The position numbers and the translations under genes were made by a program. The notes under the pieces were generated by a model. That model did no database searches, was not told the origin of the DNA, and saw only the letters and a list, made by a program, of their open reading frames with translations. Positions 1-5,377 of a stretch of DNA of 5,377 nucleotides are shown piece after piece. The DNA lies in assembly GCA_049317525.1 (NCBI GenBank), contig JBMOIC010000056.1:1-5377 (forward strand). Direction: 5' to 3'. This DNA comes from UBA961 sp049317525 (GTDB lineage Bacteria; Bacteroidota; Ignavibacteria; Kapaibacteriales; UBA961). Within the stretch, counting starts at the first letter, position 1, and every line of letters starts with the position of its first letter.

Positions 1-375
1 AAATGGGTCAATAAGTTTCGCAAGAAGCTTGGTGACTGTCCATAGCAGGTATCCAGGAATCCTAGGCGCGATTCCGTAATACTCGAGATTTGAATGTATT
101 GCTGTGAAGTCTGGGTTCTTGAGTTGAAAGACTTTTCGCGCATGCTCCAGCACTGAGGCCAGTCCAATGAATTGGATTGGCTCATCAAATCCATTGACGC
201 CACTGGCTGCTGAAGACAATGTTAGTACTGCGACGAATCCCAGGGCCAAAGAAAAGATAAATGCGGAATGGAGTCGCTTCTCCTTGATCATTGAAGTCGT
301 TGTTGCGGATGGAACAGATTCAAAGGTGACCCGGTTTGTCGCCTTTCTGTCTATTTTTAATCTTAGCATCACCAT
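1..375 (-). CDS. GT-C family (PMT/ArnT-like) membrane glycosyltransferase, 5' part only
   Basis: This is the N-terminal 125 codons of a minus-strand gene whose 3' end lies beyond the left edge. The frame is open from a TAG at 421-423 down to base 1. Residues about 37-56 form one hydrophobic helix, followed by a D-E pair (D64, E65) where GT-C enzymes carry their first-loop acidic motif. From that pair onward it aligns with the complete gene at 2864-4612: DE, then G, AR, V, Q, PD, AI, NLE, YGI, P and YLL are shared, about 21 of 49 positions by hand count with one gap. It is therefore a paralogue. By analogy it would transfer a sugar from a polyprenyl-phosphate donor on the periplasmic face; acceptor and sugar are unknown. 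The start is uncertain: ATG at 375, 369 and 291 are all in frame and none has a clear Shine-Dalgarno. The 291 start gives a short positively charged N-terminus right before the helix. GC is about 45%. Confidence 0.8.
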   Translation of the reverse strand, partial: MVMLRLKIDRKATNRVTFESVPSATTTSMIKEKRLHSAFIFSLALGFVAVLTLSSAASGVNGFDEPIQFIGLASVLEHARKVFQLKNPDFTAIHSNLEYYGIAPRIPGYLLWTVTKLLAKLIDPF

Positions 376-424
376 CTGTCTTGCTTGATGAAGCAACCGG
401 CTCCGCGCAGGCCGTGCCGCCTAG

Positions 425-764
425 GCGTGGAGCCATGTCAGGTTGCTCTGGAGTAGGTTCGCTGGGCCGATGGGTTTCGGGATCCGCGTTGTCAAAGCTG
501 GCCTCTTCGCCGTCGACCAGCGGCTGCGGCGCCCTGGTCACCCCCCAGGTGGGGGTGGGCGGCGATGGGTCCGCGTTACCGGGGCTGCAGGTGGTGGAGC
601 GGCGGCGGGAGGCCTGGATCCAGGCGCTGGGGGGCTGGTTGCGGGATCACCGGTGCCCCGGGGAGCTGAGCGCCAGTTCATTGGCCTCTCATTTGTCCAT
701 GGAGGCGATCACGAAGCAGGCTATGGCAGGTTATCGAGCAATCTTGGGCGAGACGGCTTGGTGA
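425..764 (+). pseudogene. Probable decayed 3' end of a glycosyltransferase gene, frameshifted
   Basis: There is no intact gene here, but two adjoining plus-strand frames look protein-like. From 425 to about 540 one frame, open after a TAG at 422-424, reads through a segment around FAGPMGFGIRVVKAG and VDQRL. From about 540 to the TGA at 762-764 the next frame reads an amphipathic C-terminal-like stretch: VERRREAWIQAL, then GGWLRDH, then SMEAITKQAMAGYRAILG. The last part resembles the C-terminal helix of retaining GT4-type glycosyltransferases, where a similar S-x-E-x(n)-Y-R ending is common. Removing one base in the C6 run at 541-546 joins the two frames. The catalytic N-terminal part is missing, because the frame closes at 422-424 and the divergent gene starts at 375. 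Hand-counted GC is about 77% at 541-660, against about 45% at 241-300 and 50% at 841-900. The family assignment is inferred from memory of sequence style and may be wrong; a non-coding GC-rich patch is the alternative. Confidence 0.4.
539..557. repeat. Perfect 7-bp inverted repeat with C6 and G5 runs
   Basis: CACCCCC at 539-545 pairs with GGGGGTG at 551-557 around a 5-base loop. The left arm lies within a run of six C (541-546) and the right arm contains a run of five G. It sits exactly where the two frames of the glycosyltransferase remnant must be joined, so it is a plausible site of the slippage that broke the frame. No T-run follows it, so it is not a canonical intrinsic terminator on either strand. 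Confidence 0.55.
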
Positions 765-1009
765 TGATCTTCCTGCAGGGCTGTTACTGAGATTGTGCCA
801 ATGTCCATGCATCTATCCAGTAAAAATTTGCATGAGCTGACTTGCTGAGCCCGGAGCTGATGGCCATGGGGACTGAATAGTATTAAGTGTCTAATGCTAG
901 CTTTTTCTGGAACTTCCCAGGGTTTATTCCGATCCAGGCTGCCGTATTGATCTTCTGGTAGCCAGGATGCGCCGCGCGTCTTATGAAGATACGGTGAGAT
1001 CAAATTCAT
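731..1009 (-). CDS. Small hypothetical protein, start overlaps the upstream stop
   Basis: This 92-codon minus-strand ORF begins with ATG at 1009-1007, sharing ATGA with the TGA (1008-1006) of the membrane-protein gene before it. That arrangement is typical of translational coupling. The product is soluble-looking, with no membrane helix or signal peptide. It has several His and Gln residues, two Cys (C59 and C67) and a mildly hydrophobic central stretch beginning SIRHLILFSPHG at about residues 38-49. I do not recognise the family. Its 3' end overlaps the end of the plus-strand remnant by about 34 bases. It could be a genuine short gene at the end of the operon, the surviving 5' end of a longer gene lost when the remnant region was rearranged, or a chance open frame. 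GC of about 50% matches the gene upstream rather than the GC-rich patch beside it. Confidence 0.45.
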   Translation of the reverse strand: MNLISPYLHKTRGASWLPEDQYGSLDRNKPWEVPEKASIRHLILFSPHGHQLRAQQVSSCKFLLDRCMDIGTISVTALQEDHHQAVSPKIAR

Positions 1010-2697
1010 CTTTTCATGATTGATTGAAGCAGTGATCGTAATCTCAGCAGGGATTCACGTGTGCTGTTGGGGACGCAAAATGGCAGTTGACTTTGGCTCT
1101 TAAAAAAAACAACTGCTTTTGAGTGAGCGCTTCTGGAATCCGAATAGATTAATAGCACTGTGCCAGGGTCGTCAAGTGGGAGGGATTGTATTGGTTTTCC
1201 CAAAGAGCTGACAAGGCTGCTGATCTGCTGCTGGTTGGTCGCAATGATGCGAGAGCTCAGCAGCGCCCTTGAGGGATCTTTCTTGTGAAAAGATTTATCT
1301 TTGTAGTGGTCGCTCCGGCTCATCCAGAAGATCAGAGGATCACCGTGGCCGGAAATCTCAAGCGCTTTAACGCCTGAGTGCTCAAGCTCCATATTGATCC
1401 TGAGAGCATTAAATGGAGGATTGCTAGTCAGAATCACACAGTCTGGACCGTCGCAATGTTCTTTGATCATTTTCGGTATGGCTTGAAGGAGAGCACGATC
1501 AGCATTCAGGGGGCGATATTTCAATTCAGCTGCCTCCGAAAAGTTTATACCAGCGATCGCTGAGATTGAAATGATAGATACCGTCATCACTTGCTTCAAT
1601 AGCTTTGAAGGGTGAGTAAACGTTTTCGGCAGATAATGGATGATCGAAAAAGAGAGGAGCAACGGGGCAAGCATTATGGGCGTAAGAATATAACGTAGAT
1701 AGATCGCATCGGGCTCACCACGTGATATCCATCCATAGGCAAGCACTGAGCAGCACACCATCAGCAGCAGGCTGTCACCCAGAAAAAGGATCTTGGAATT
1801 TTGGGTTTTAGTGGCAATATTACAGGGGGCAATCAAGGTCCTGACGGCAATCCAGCTCAGGCAAGGTATAAGTAGAAAGATGATCGCTCCTTGGTTGGCT
1901 CGAATTACATTGCCAATGGCATTGAGATTCGTAGTGCCAACAAGAGAATCAGAGCATTGATGAGGGGAGACTAGGTACAGAAGCCAGCCGGCCATTGCTC
2001 CGAGCATCGAGTTCTTGATCAGCGGACCCAGAGATGGGATCTCGATTCGGTAGCGCAACTGAGGGATTGGAGCGATGCAGATCAGCAGCGGCGGAAGCAG
2101 TGCAGTGAGTAGAAATAGCCTGTTGCTGAAGGTTGACAGCATGGCAAATATTGCAGTGGCTACCTGGACTCTTGAGCTGGCTTTATTGGCAGAGAAGAGA
2201 AAGAAAACTAGCCAGGCCAGAAAAAAAGATGTTGTGATATAATTGCCTCCGTGATTGACCGGTAGGCTGGCAACCACCGCCAGTTGTCTGAAGCCGGAGG
2301 AAAGAAATAAAAGGCTGCCGTAGGAGGCAAACGCAATAGCCGCCAAGCCATTGGATGGGCTTGATCGTGAAGCTCTCAGTAAAAGGTATATACTACTGAT
2401 GCCAAGCCAGGCTTGCAGCAAGCAACTCAGGGTGAGCTTCTGAGCGAGTGTTTTGCCAAATTGGTCTGCTGCGGTAGCGATAAAATAGTCTGGAATCAGA
2501 CTGGGGATGCGAGCCCAGTTGATCCGAATCAGTTGCCCAATGCCGTCCGCGTGAATCTGGTGAGCATGATATATAGCCGTGAGATTGTCGTTGACTAGTC
2601 CGATTGATAAGACCTGCTCGTTGAGCCAAGGTGCAAAGGATACGGCGACAATGATCAACGTCGTGATATGGAGGCAGGCTGTGCTGGCTAATTTCAT
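1006..2697 (-). CDS. Multi-pass membrane protein, GT-C-like topology, function unknown
   Basis: This encodes 563 residues from ATG at 2697, or 569 from a TTG at 2715. Numbers below use the longer form. A first helix (about 15-33) is followed by a loop with N42-D43-N44, the place where GT-C glycosyltransferases carry an acidic catalytic motif. About nine more hydrophobic segments follow (near 92-113, 124-143, 161-176, 186-217, 235-250, 276-297, 310-329, 340-362 and 373-392). A hydrophilic C-terminal domain of about 175 residues, presumably periplasmic, ends the protein. Other visible motifs are LPVNHGGNY at 151-159 and SRGEPDAIYLRYIL at 331-344. The layout suggests a sugar transferase or another polyprenyl-linked glycan enzyme, but I cannot place it in a named family. 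ATG 2697 is preferred because the promoter at 2729-2756 predicts a transcript start near 2722, giving a leader of about 25 bases. The AGGGA next to the TTG is too close to serve that start. GC is 42-50% in sampled lines, well below the GT2 gene, which suggests transfer. Confidence 0.85.
   Translation of the reverse strand: MKLASTACLHITTLIIVAVSFAPWLNEQVLSIGLVNDNLTAIYHAHQIHADGIGQLIRINWARIPSLIPDYFIATAADQFGKTLAQKLTLSCLLQAWLGISSIYLLLRASRSSPSNGLAAIAFASYGSLLFLSSGFRQLAVVASLPVNHGGNYITTSFFLAWLVFFLFSANKASSRVQVATAIFAMLSTFSNRLFLLTALLPPLLICIAPIPQLRYRIEIPSLGPLIKNSMLGAMAGWLLYLVSPHQCSDSLVGTTNLNAIGNVIRANQGAIIFLLIPCLSWIAVRTLIAPCNIATKTQNSKILFLGDSLLLMVCCSVLAYGWISRGEPDAIYLRYILTPIMLAPLLLSFSIIHYLPKTFTHPSKLLKQVMTVSIISISAIAGINFSEAAELKYRPLNADRALLQAIPKMIKEHCDGPDCVILTSNPPFNALRINMELEHSGVKALEISGHGDPLIFWMSRSDHYKDKSFHKKDPSRALLSSRIIATNQQQISSLVSSLGKPIQSLPLDDPGTVLLIYSDSRSAHSKAVVFFKSQSQLPFCVPNSTRESLLRLRSLLQSIMKR
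1553..1560. repeat. HIP1 octamer GCGATCGC
   Basis: A perfect GCGATCGC palindrome lies inside the large minus-strand membrane-protein gene. This octamer is strongly over-represented in many cyanobacterial genomes, and together with the second copy it points to a cyanobacterial host. Confidence 0.8.
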
Positions 2698-2728
2698 CCA
2701 GTCGTTTCGAGTCAATCCCTGTTAATCA

Positions 2729-2756
2729 ATTCTAGCCTCTTGTGCTGAGATGTCAA
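2729..2756 (-). promoter_or_regulatory. Near-consensus sigma-70-type promoter for the minus-strand membrane gene
   Basis: On the minus strand a perfect -35 hexamer TTGACA (2756-2751) is followed after 16 bases by TAGAAT (2734-2729), a 5 of 6 match to TATAAT. The predicted transcript start is about 2722. That falls just upstream of the coding region and leaves about 25 bases before ATG 2697. It would drive the membrane-protein gene and the coupled small ORF. Cyanobacterial group 1 sigma factors accept this kind of promoter. No operator-like inverted repeat stands out beside it. Confidence 0.65.
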
Positions 2757-2863
2757 TTGTTTGTGGTTTGATCTGGGAAGCTGTCTGATGGAAGTAAGCT
2801 GCGATCGATGTTTTGATCTTGCTCCCTAGCTTTGTTCAGAGGGGCAGATCTCAGATTGCATGA
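2757..2863. other. Remaining divergent intergenic region
   Basis: This is the rest of the 148-base gap between two divergent genes. I found no convincing -35/-10 pair for the plus-strand gene. AGAGGGG at 2838-2844 looks like a Shine-Dalgarno but lies 19 bases before ATG 2864, too far for that start. GCGATCGA at 2801-2808 is a one-mismatch HIP1 site. Confidence 0.5.
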
Positions 2864-4612
2864 ATGGCTATCTCTGCAAGGATGGATCCATGTGTTCCAA
2901 AAAGCTCTGAAGTGAACCCTGCCCTGAAGCGCGCGTTGTCAGCTGTCTATCTGTTCCTGGTCGCCCTGATCCTGGTGATGGCGTTATCGCGCCTAATGCC
3001 GATCGCCCTAACCACCGATGAACTGCTTGAGTATCAGGGTGTTGTGGATCATGTGCGCTTTGCGCGGCTTGTGTTGCAGGGTGGCAAGCCTGATCTTCAT
3101 GATGCGATTGTCTATAACCTCGAAAATTACGGCATTGTTGCCAAGCTGCCGGCCTATTTGCTCGGTCGCCTTGGTGGTTTGGCTGAACCTGCTGATTATG
3201 CCAGCCTCGCTCTCAACGCCACGCCCTATCAACTCTATTTCCAGATTTCTCACCTCACCGCGATCTTGATGGGACTCGCCAGCAGCGCCGTTTTGATCGT
3301 TGTGGCCAGGGCGATGAATCTGCGTTTGGCGTGGTTGGCTGGCCTGATCCTGTTGCTAATGCCGCGATTCATGGGCGACAGTTTGTTCAATATTAAGGAT
3401 ATCCCTTTTGCCTTTTTCTACCTTCTTTATTCTACCTCACTCATGCTCCGCCTGCGCATGCCGTCTTCGGGCGATGTGCCGGTACCGGCGCGGCTGATTC
3501 TGTTCTCAGCGATCGCCGCGGGCTTGATGGGATCCATGAAGATCGTTGCTCTGGCGCCGGTTCTGATTACGGAGGCACTCGTTGCTGTGATTCAGCCAAG
3601 GCGATGTCGCTGGCTGGATGGGCTCCACATCGGTATCGATGCTTTTCTGATTTCGCTACTCTTCACACCGGCCTCCTGGCTTGAACCGCTCCGTTTTCTC
3701 AATGGGGCTGTCAAGTTGTTTCGATCCCACGACTGGCCGGGGGGTACGTGGTGGAACGGACAGTTTTTGAGTCGGGTCCAGGATCCGATCCATTGGTCCA
3801 CAGCGGGCTACTTGCTGCGTTGGATTCCAAGTACCACGCCACTGTGGATCCTTCTGCTGGCGATTGTCGGGGCCGGGTGTTTGCTGCGTGGTTGGCCCTG
3901 GCAGGTGCCGAACGATCCGGAGGCCAGGTCAGCTCTCCTCAGCCGCCGGCGGCGGCTTCGGCTGGCACTGCCTTTTCTTCTGCAGTTGCTGCTGCTGCCT
4001 GCGCTGGCGGTTCTTGGCAACGCCAATCTTTACGATGGCGTTCGGCATCTGCTGTTCATTTACCCTCCGCTGGCGCTGCTGGCTGCCATCGGACTTGATG
4101 AACTTCTCGCTGCTGGCGCCTGCTTCGGCTCGGCCAAGATCCTGCGTGCGGGCCTGATTGGTGTGGCCTTGTTCGCCACGCTCACCCTCATGGATAGTTT
4201 CACGCTCTTCCCCTACGCCTACGTCTACGTCTATGAGCCGATGCGCTTCCTCTTGAGCCCTGCAAACACCGCCTACGACTACTGGGTCTATGCCGGCAGC
4301 GATGCCGCCCGGGGCGCCCTCCGCTCCCTGCCTTCCACTCCAGCGGAACCGCATCCCTGCATCGCCCGAGTCGAACTGCCCGATCCGGTTCGGGCCATGA
4401 TGGCACCGTCGCTTCGGGAGGTCTCCTGCGGTCCGGCCCTATCCGGGGCTGGAGTGCCGGAAGGCAAGCCGATGGTGCTGCGGCTGGCCTCCGGCGCCCA
4501 GGCGGCTCAGCCGTTGTGCAGTTCGGTGACACGCTGGCAGTGGCCCTGGTTCCGGCGCACGCTTGCCACGGCTTGCCTTGAGCCCATCATTCCCGCGTCC
4601 CTGCCCCGATGA
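2864..4612 (+). CDS. GT-C family (GT39/PMT-like) membrane glycosyltransferase
   Basis: This complete 582-residue integral membrane enzyme belongs to the PMT/ArnT-like GT-C superfamily. Such enzymes transfer a sugar from a polyprenyl-phosphate carrier to an acceptor on the periplasmic face. A first helix (about 25-47) precedes the acidic pair D52-E53. YGIVAKLPAYLL lies at 89-100 and PRFMGDSLFNIKDIPFA at 167-183; the latter is the P-R-F-x-G-x-S-x-F-N-x-K-D-I-P-F signature of a large bacterial subfamily. NLYDGVRHLLFIYPPLA (388-404), FPYAYVYVYEP (449-459) and YDYW (471-474) match the same subfamily's C-terminal core. About ten to eleven helices end near 446, followed by a hydrophilic tail of about 135 residues containing four Cys. 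ATG 2864 follows an in-frame TGA directly; ATG 2882 is the only nearby alternative. The next gene overlaps it by ATGA, so the two are probably co-translated. GC rises from about 55% early to 68% late. Substrate cannot be read from the sequence. Confidence 0.88.
   Translation: MAISARMDPCVPKSSEVNPALKRALSAVYLFLVALILVMALSRLMPIALTTDELLEYQGVVDHVRFARLVLQGGKPDLHDAIVYNLENYGIVAKLPAYLLGRLGGLAEPADYASLALNATPYQLYFQISHLTAILMGLASSAVLIVVARAMNLRLAWLAGLILLLMPRFMGDSLFNIKDIPFAFFYLLYSTSLMLRLRMPSSGDVPVPARLILFSAIAAGLMGSMKIVALAPVLITEALVAVIQPRRCRWLDGLHIGIDAFLISLLFTPASWLEPLRFLNGAVKLFRSHDWPGGTWWNGQFLSRVQDPIHWSTAGYLLRWIPSTTPLWILLLAIVGAGCLLRGWPWQVPNDPEARSALLSRRRRLRLALPFLLQLLLLPALAVLGNANLYDGVRHLLFIYPPLALLAAIGLDELLAAGACFGSAKILRAGLIGVALFATLTLMDSFTLFPYAYVYVYEPMRFLLSPANTAYDYWVYAGSDAARGALRSLPSTPAEPHPCIARVELPDPVRAMMAPSLREVSCGPALSGAGVPEGKPMVLRLASGAQAAQPLCSSVTRWQWPWFRRTLATACLEPIIPASLPR
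3509..3516. repeat. HIP1 octamer GCGATCGC
   Basis: This is the second perfect GCGATCGC, within the plus-strand GT-C gene. Two copies in 5.4 kb is far above the chance expectation of about one per 65 kb for an octamer. Confidence 0.8.
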
Positions 4613-5377
4613 CCCCCACCATCGCCGGCGTGGTGCTCACTCTCAACGAGGAGCAGGACTTGGCGCGGGCCCTGGCGTCGCTGGCCTGGTGCGACGAGCG
4701 GCTGGTGCTCGACAGCGGCAGCACCGATGCCACGGCGGCGGTGGCCCGGGGGCTGGGGGTGCCGGTGCTGGAGCACCGCCAGGCGCCTCCCTTCCGGATC
4801 AGCGAGCAGCGCAACTGGGCCCTGGAGCGGGGCGGCCTGCGCAGCGACTGGGTGCTTTTTCTCGATGCCGATGAGCAGGTGGGCCCGGAGCTGGCCGCCG
4901 AGATTCGCCGCCGCATCGCTGTTGCCGATCCCCCCGACGGCTTCGAGCTCACCCCCCGCTACTGGTTCCTGGGGCGCTGGTTGAAGCGCACCCAGGGCTA
5001 TCCCAACTGGCATCCCCGCCTGGTGCGCCGCGGCACCCTTCGCTTCGAGGGGGGAGTGTGGGAATGCTTTCCGGCCGCGGCCGCCGTGGGCCGCATCCCC
5101 CTGCCCTACGAGCACTACGCCTTCAGCAAGGGCCTCGACGACTGGCTGGAACGCCACCGCCGCTACGCCAGCTGGGACGCCGAGCGGATCGTGGCCTTCC
5201 GGCGCCAGGGCGATGCGGCCGCCCTCGGCACCCGCCGTTTCGTGGCCATGCGGGCCCTGGCGGCGCGACTCTGGCCGCTGCGGCCGCCGCTGCGCTTCCT
5301 GCAGAAGTACGTTCTCCAGGGTGGCTGGCTGGAGGGCTGGCAGGCCCTGGTGTTCGCCGGCCTGATGGCCTCCTACG
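4609..5377 (+). CDS. Family 2 glycosyltransferase, WaaE/KdtX-like, 3' end cut by window
   Basis: The frame is open from ATG 4609 to the right edge, giving 256 codons with no stop. The N-terminus shows the GT-A fold of family 2: VVLTLNEEQDL at 8-18 (nucleotide-binding strand), LDSGSTDAT at 34-42, SEQRNWALE at 65-73 and the metal-binding D-x-D as FLDADEQV at 84-91 (D86, D88). YWFLGRWLKR at 118-127 with PRLVRRG at 136-142, then RFEGGVWE at 145-152 and HYAFSKGLDDWLER at 169-182, match WaaE/KdtX-type lipopolysaccharide-core glucosyltransferases and their cyanobacterial relatives. It should transfer a hexose from a nucleotide-sugar to a lipid-linked or lipopolysaccharide acceptor on the cytoplasmic side. 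The end fits the family's hydrophobic C-terminus, so perhaps only a few tens of codons are missing. ATG 4609 overlaps the previous stop by ATGA and lacks a Shine-Dalgarno, suggesting translational coupling. GC is about 70%. Donor and linkage are unknown. Confidence 0.9.
   Translation, partial: MTPTIAGVVLTLNEEQDLARALASLAWCDERLVLDSGSTDATAAVARGLGVPVLEHRQAPPFRISEQRNWALERGGLRSDWVLFLDADEQVGPELAAEIRRRIAVADPPDGFELTPRYWFLGRWLKRTQGYPNWHPRLVRRGTLRFEGGVWECFPAAAAVGRIPLPYEHYAFSKGLDDWLERHRRYASWDAERIVAFRRQGDAAALGTRRFVAMRALAARLWPLRPPLRFLQKYVLQGGWLEGWQALVFAGLMASY

Noticed and set aside
320..541. Minus-strand 73-codon ORF
   Set aside because: It overlaps the better supported GT-C 5' coding region in another frame and spans the composition break; its Pro/Glu-rich translation has no recognisable feature.
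539..557. C/G hairpin as a transcription terminator
   Set aside because: The stem is only 7 bp and no T-run follows on either strand.
612..625. Perfect 14-bp palindrome GCCTGGATCCAGGC
   Set aside because: It lies within the remnant in 77% GC sequence and has no promoter next to it; a chance palindrome is sufficient explanation.
4214..4236. Short imperfect repeat of TACGYC units
   Set aside because: It encodes the alternating Tyr residues of the conserved FPYAYVYVYEP block, so it is explained by protein constraint.
3929..4354. Minus-strand 141-codon ORF inside the GT-C gene
   Set aside because: It is the antisense shadow of conserved plus-strand blocks such as NLYDGVRH and FPYAYVYVYEP; low-complexity Arg/Gln/Glu/Gly translation.
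4507..5157. Minus-strand 216-codon ORF antisense to the GT2 gene
   Set aside because: Long antisense frames are expected in DNA of about 70% GC, and the plus strand carries a clear family 2 glycosyltransferase with all motifs.
1..5377. tRNA, rRNA, CRISPR array, insertion sequence ends or transposase
   Set aside because: I saw no regularly spaced repeats, no transposase-like translation and no tRNA-like cloverleaf ending in CCA; none can be supported.

Overview
The window looks like a surface-polysaccharide (glycosyltransferase) locus from a cyanobacterium, plausibly of the Synechococcus/Cyanobium type. Two perfect copies of the cyanobacterial HIP1 octamer GCGATCGC (1553-1560 and 3509-3516) in 5.4 kb support this. 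Protein content and the GC-rich right end fit, but the genus is an inference.

Layout, left to right. (1) The 5' part of a minus-strand GT-C (PMT/ArnT-like) membrane glycosyltransferase runs off the left edge (1-375). (2) A very GC-rich patch (about 425-764, plus strand) reads like the degraded C-terminal end of another glycosyltransferase, split between two frames at a C-run. (3) A 92-codon minus-strand ORF of unknown function (731-1009) starts inside the stop codon of (4). (4) A large minus-strand multi-pass membrane protein (1006-2697) has GT-C-like topology but no recognised family signature. A near-consensus sigma-70-type promoter lies just upstream of it. (5) A 148-base gap separates the divergent genes. 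(6) A complete plus-strand GT-C glycosyltransferase (2864-4612) is a clear paralogue of the gene in (1). (7) A family 2 glycosyltransferase of the WaaE/KdtX-like type begins at 4609, overlaps (6) by ATGA and runs off the right edge.

Base composition changes strongly across the window. Lines counted by hand give about 42-50% GC in the minus-strand genes, about 55% early in the 2864 gene, 68% at its end and about 70% in the family 2 gene. An isolated 77-78% GC patch sits at 541-660. The window therefore probably spans the border between an AT-richer, horizontally exchanged glycan island on the left and GC-richer host-like DNA on the right.

Functionally, the GT2 enzyme would add a sugar from a nucleotide donor in the cytoplasm. 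The GT-C proteins would move sugars from polyprenyl-phosphate donors to an acceptor on the periplasmic side. No donor synthase, flippase or polymerase is visible here. The least explained items are the 569-codon membrane protein with its coupled small ORF, and the frameshifted remnant.
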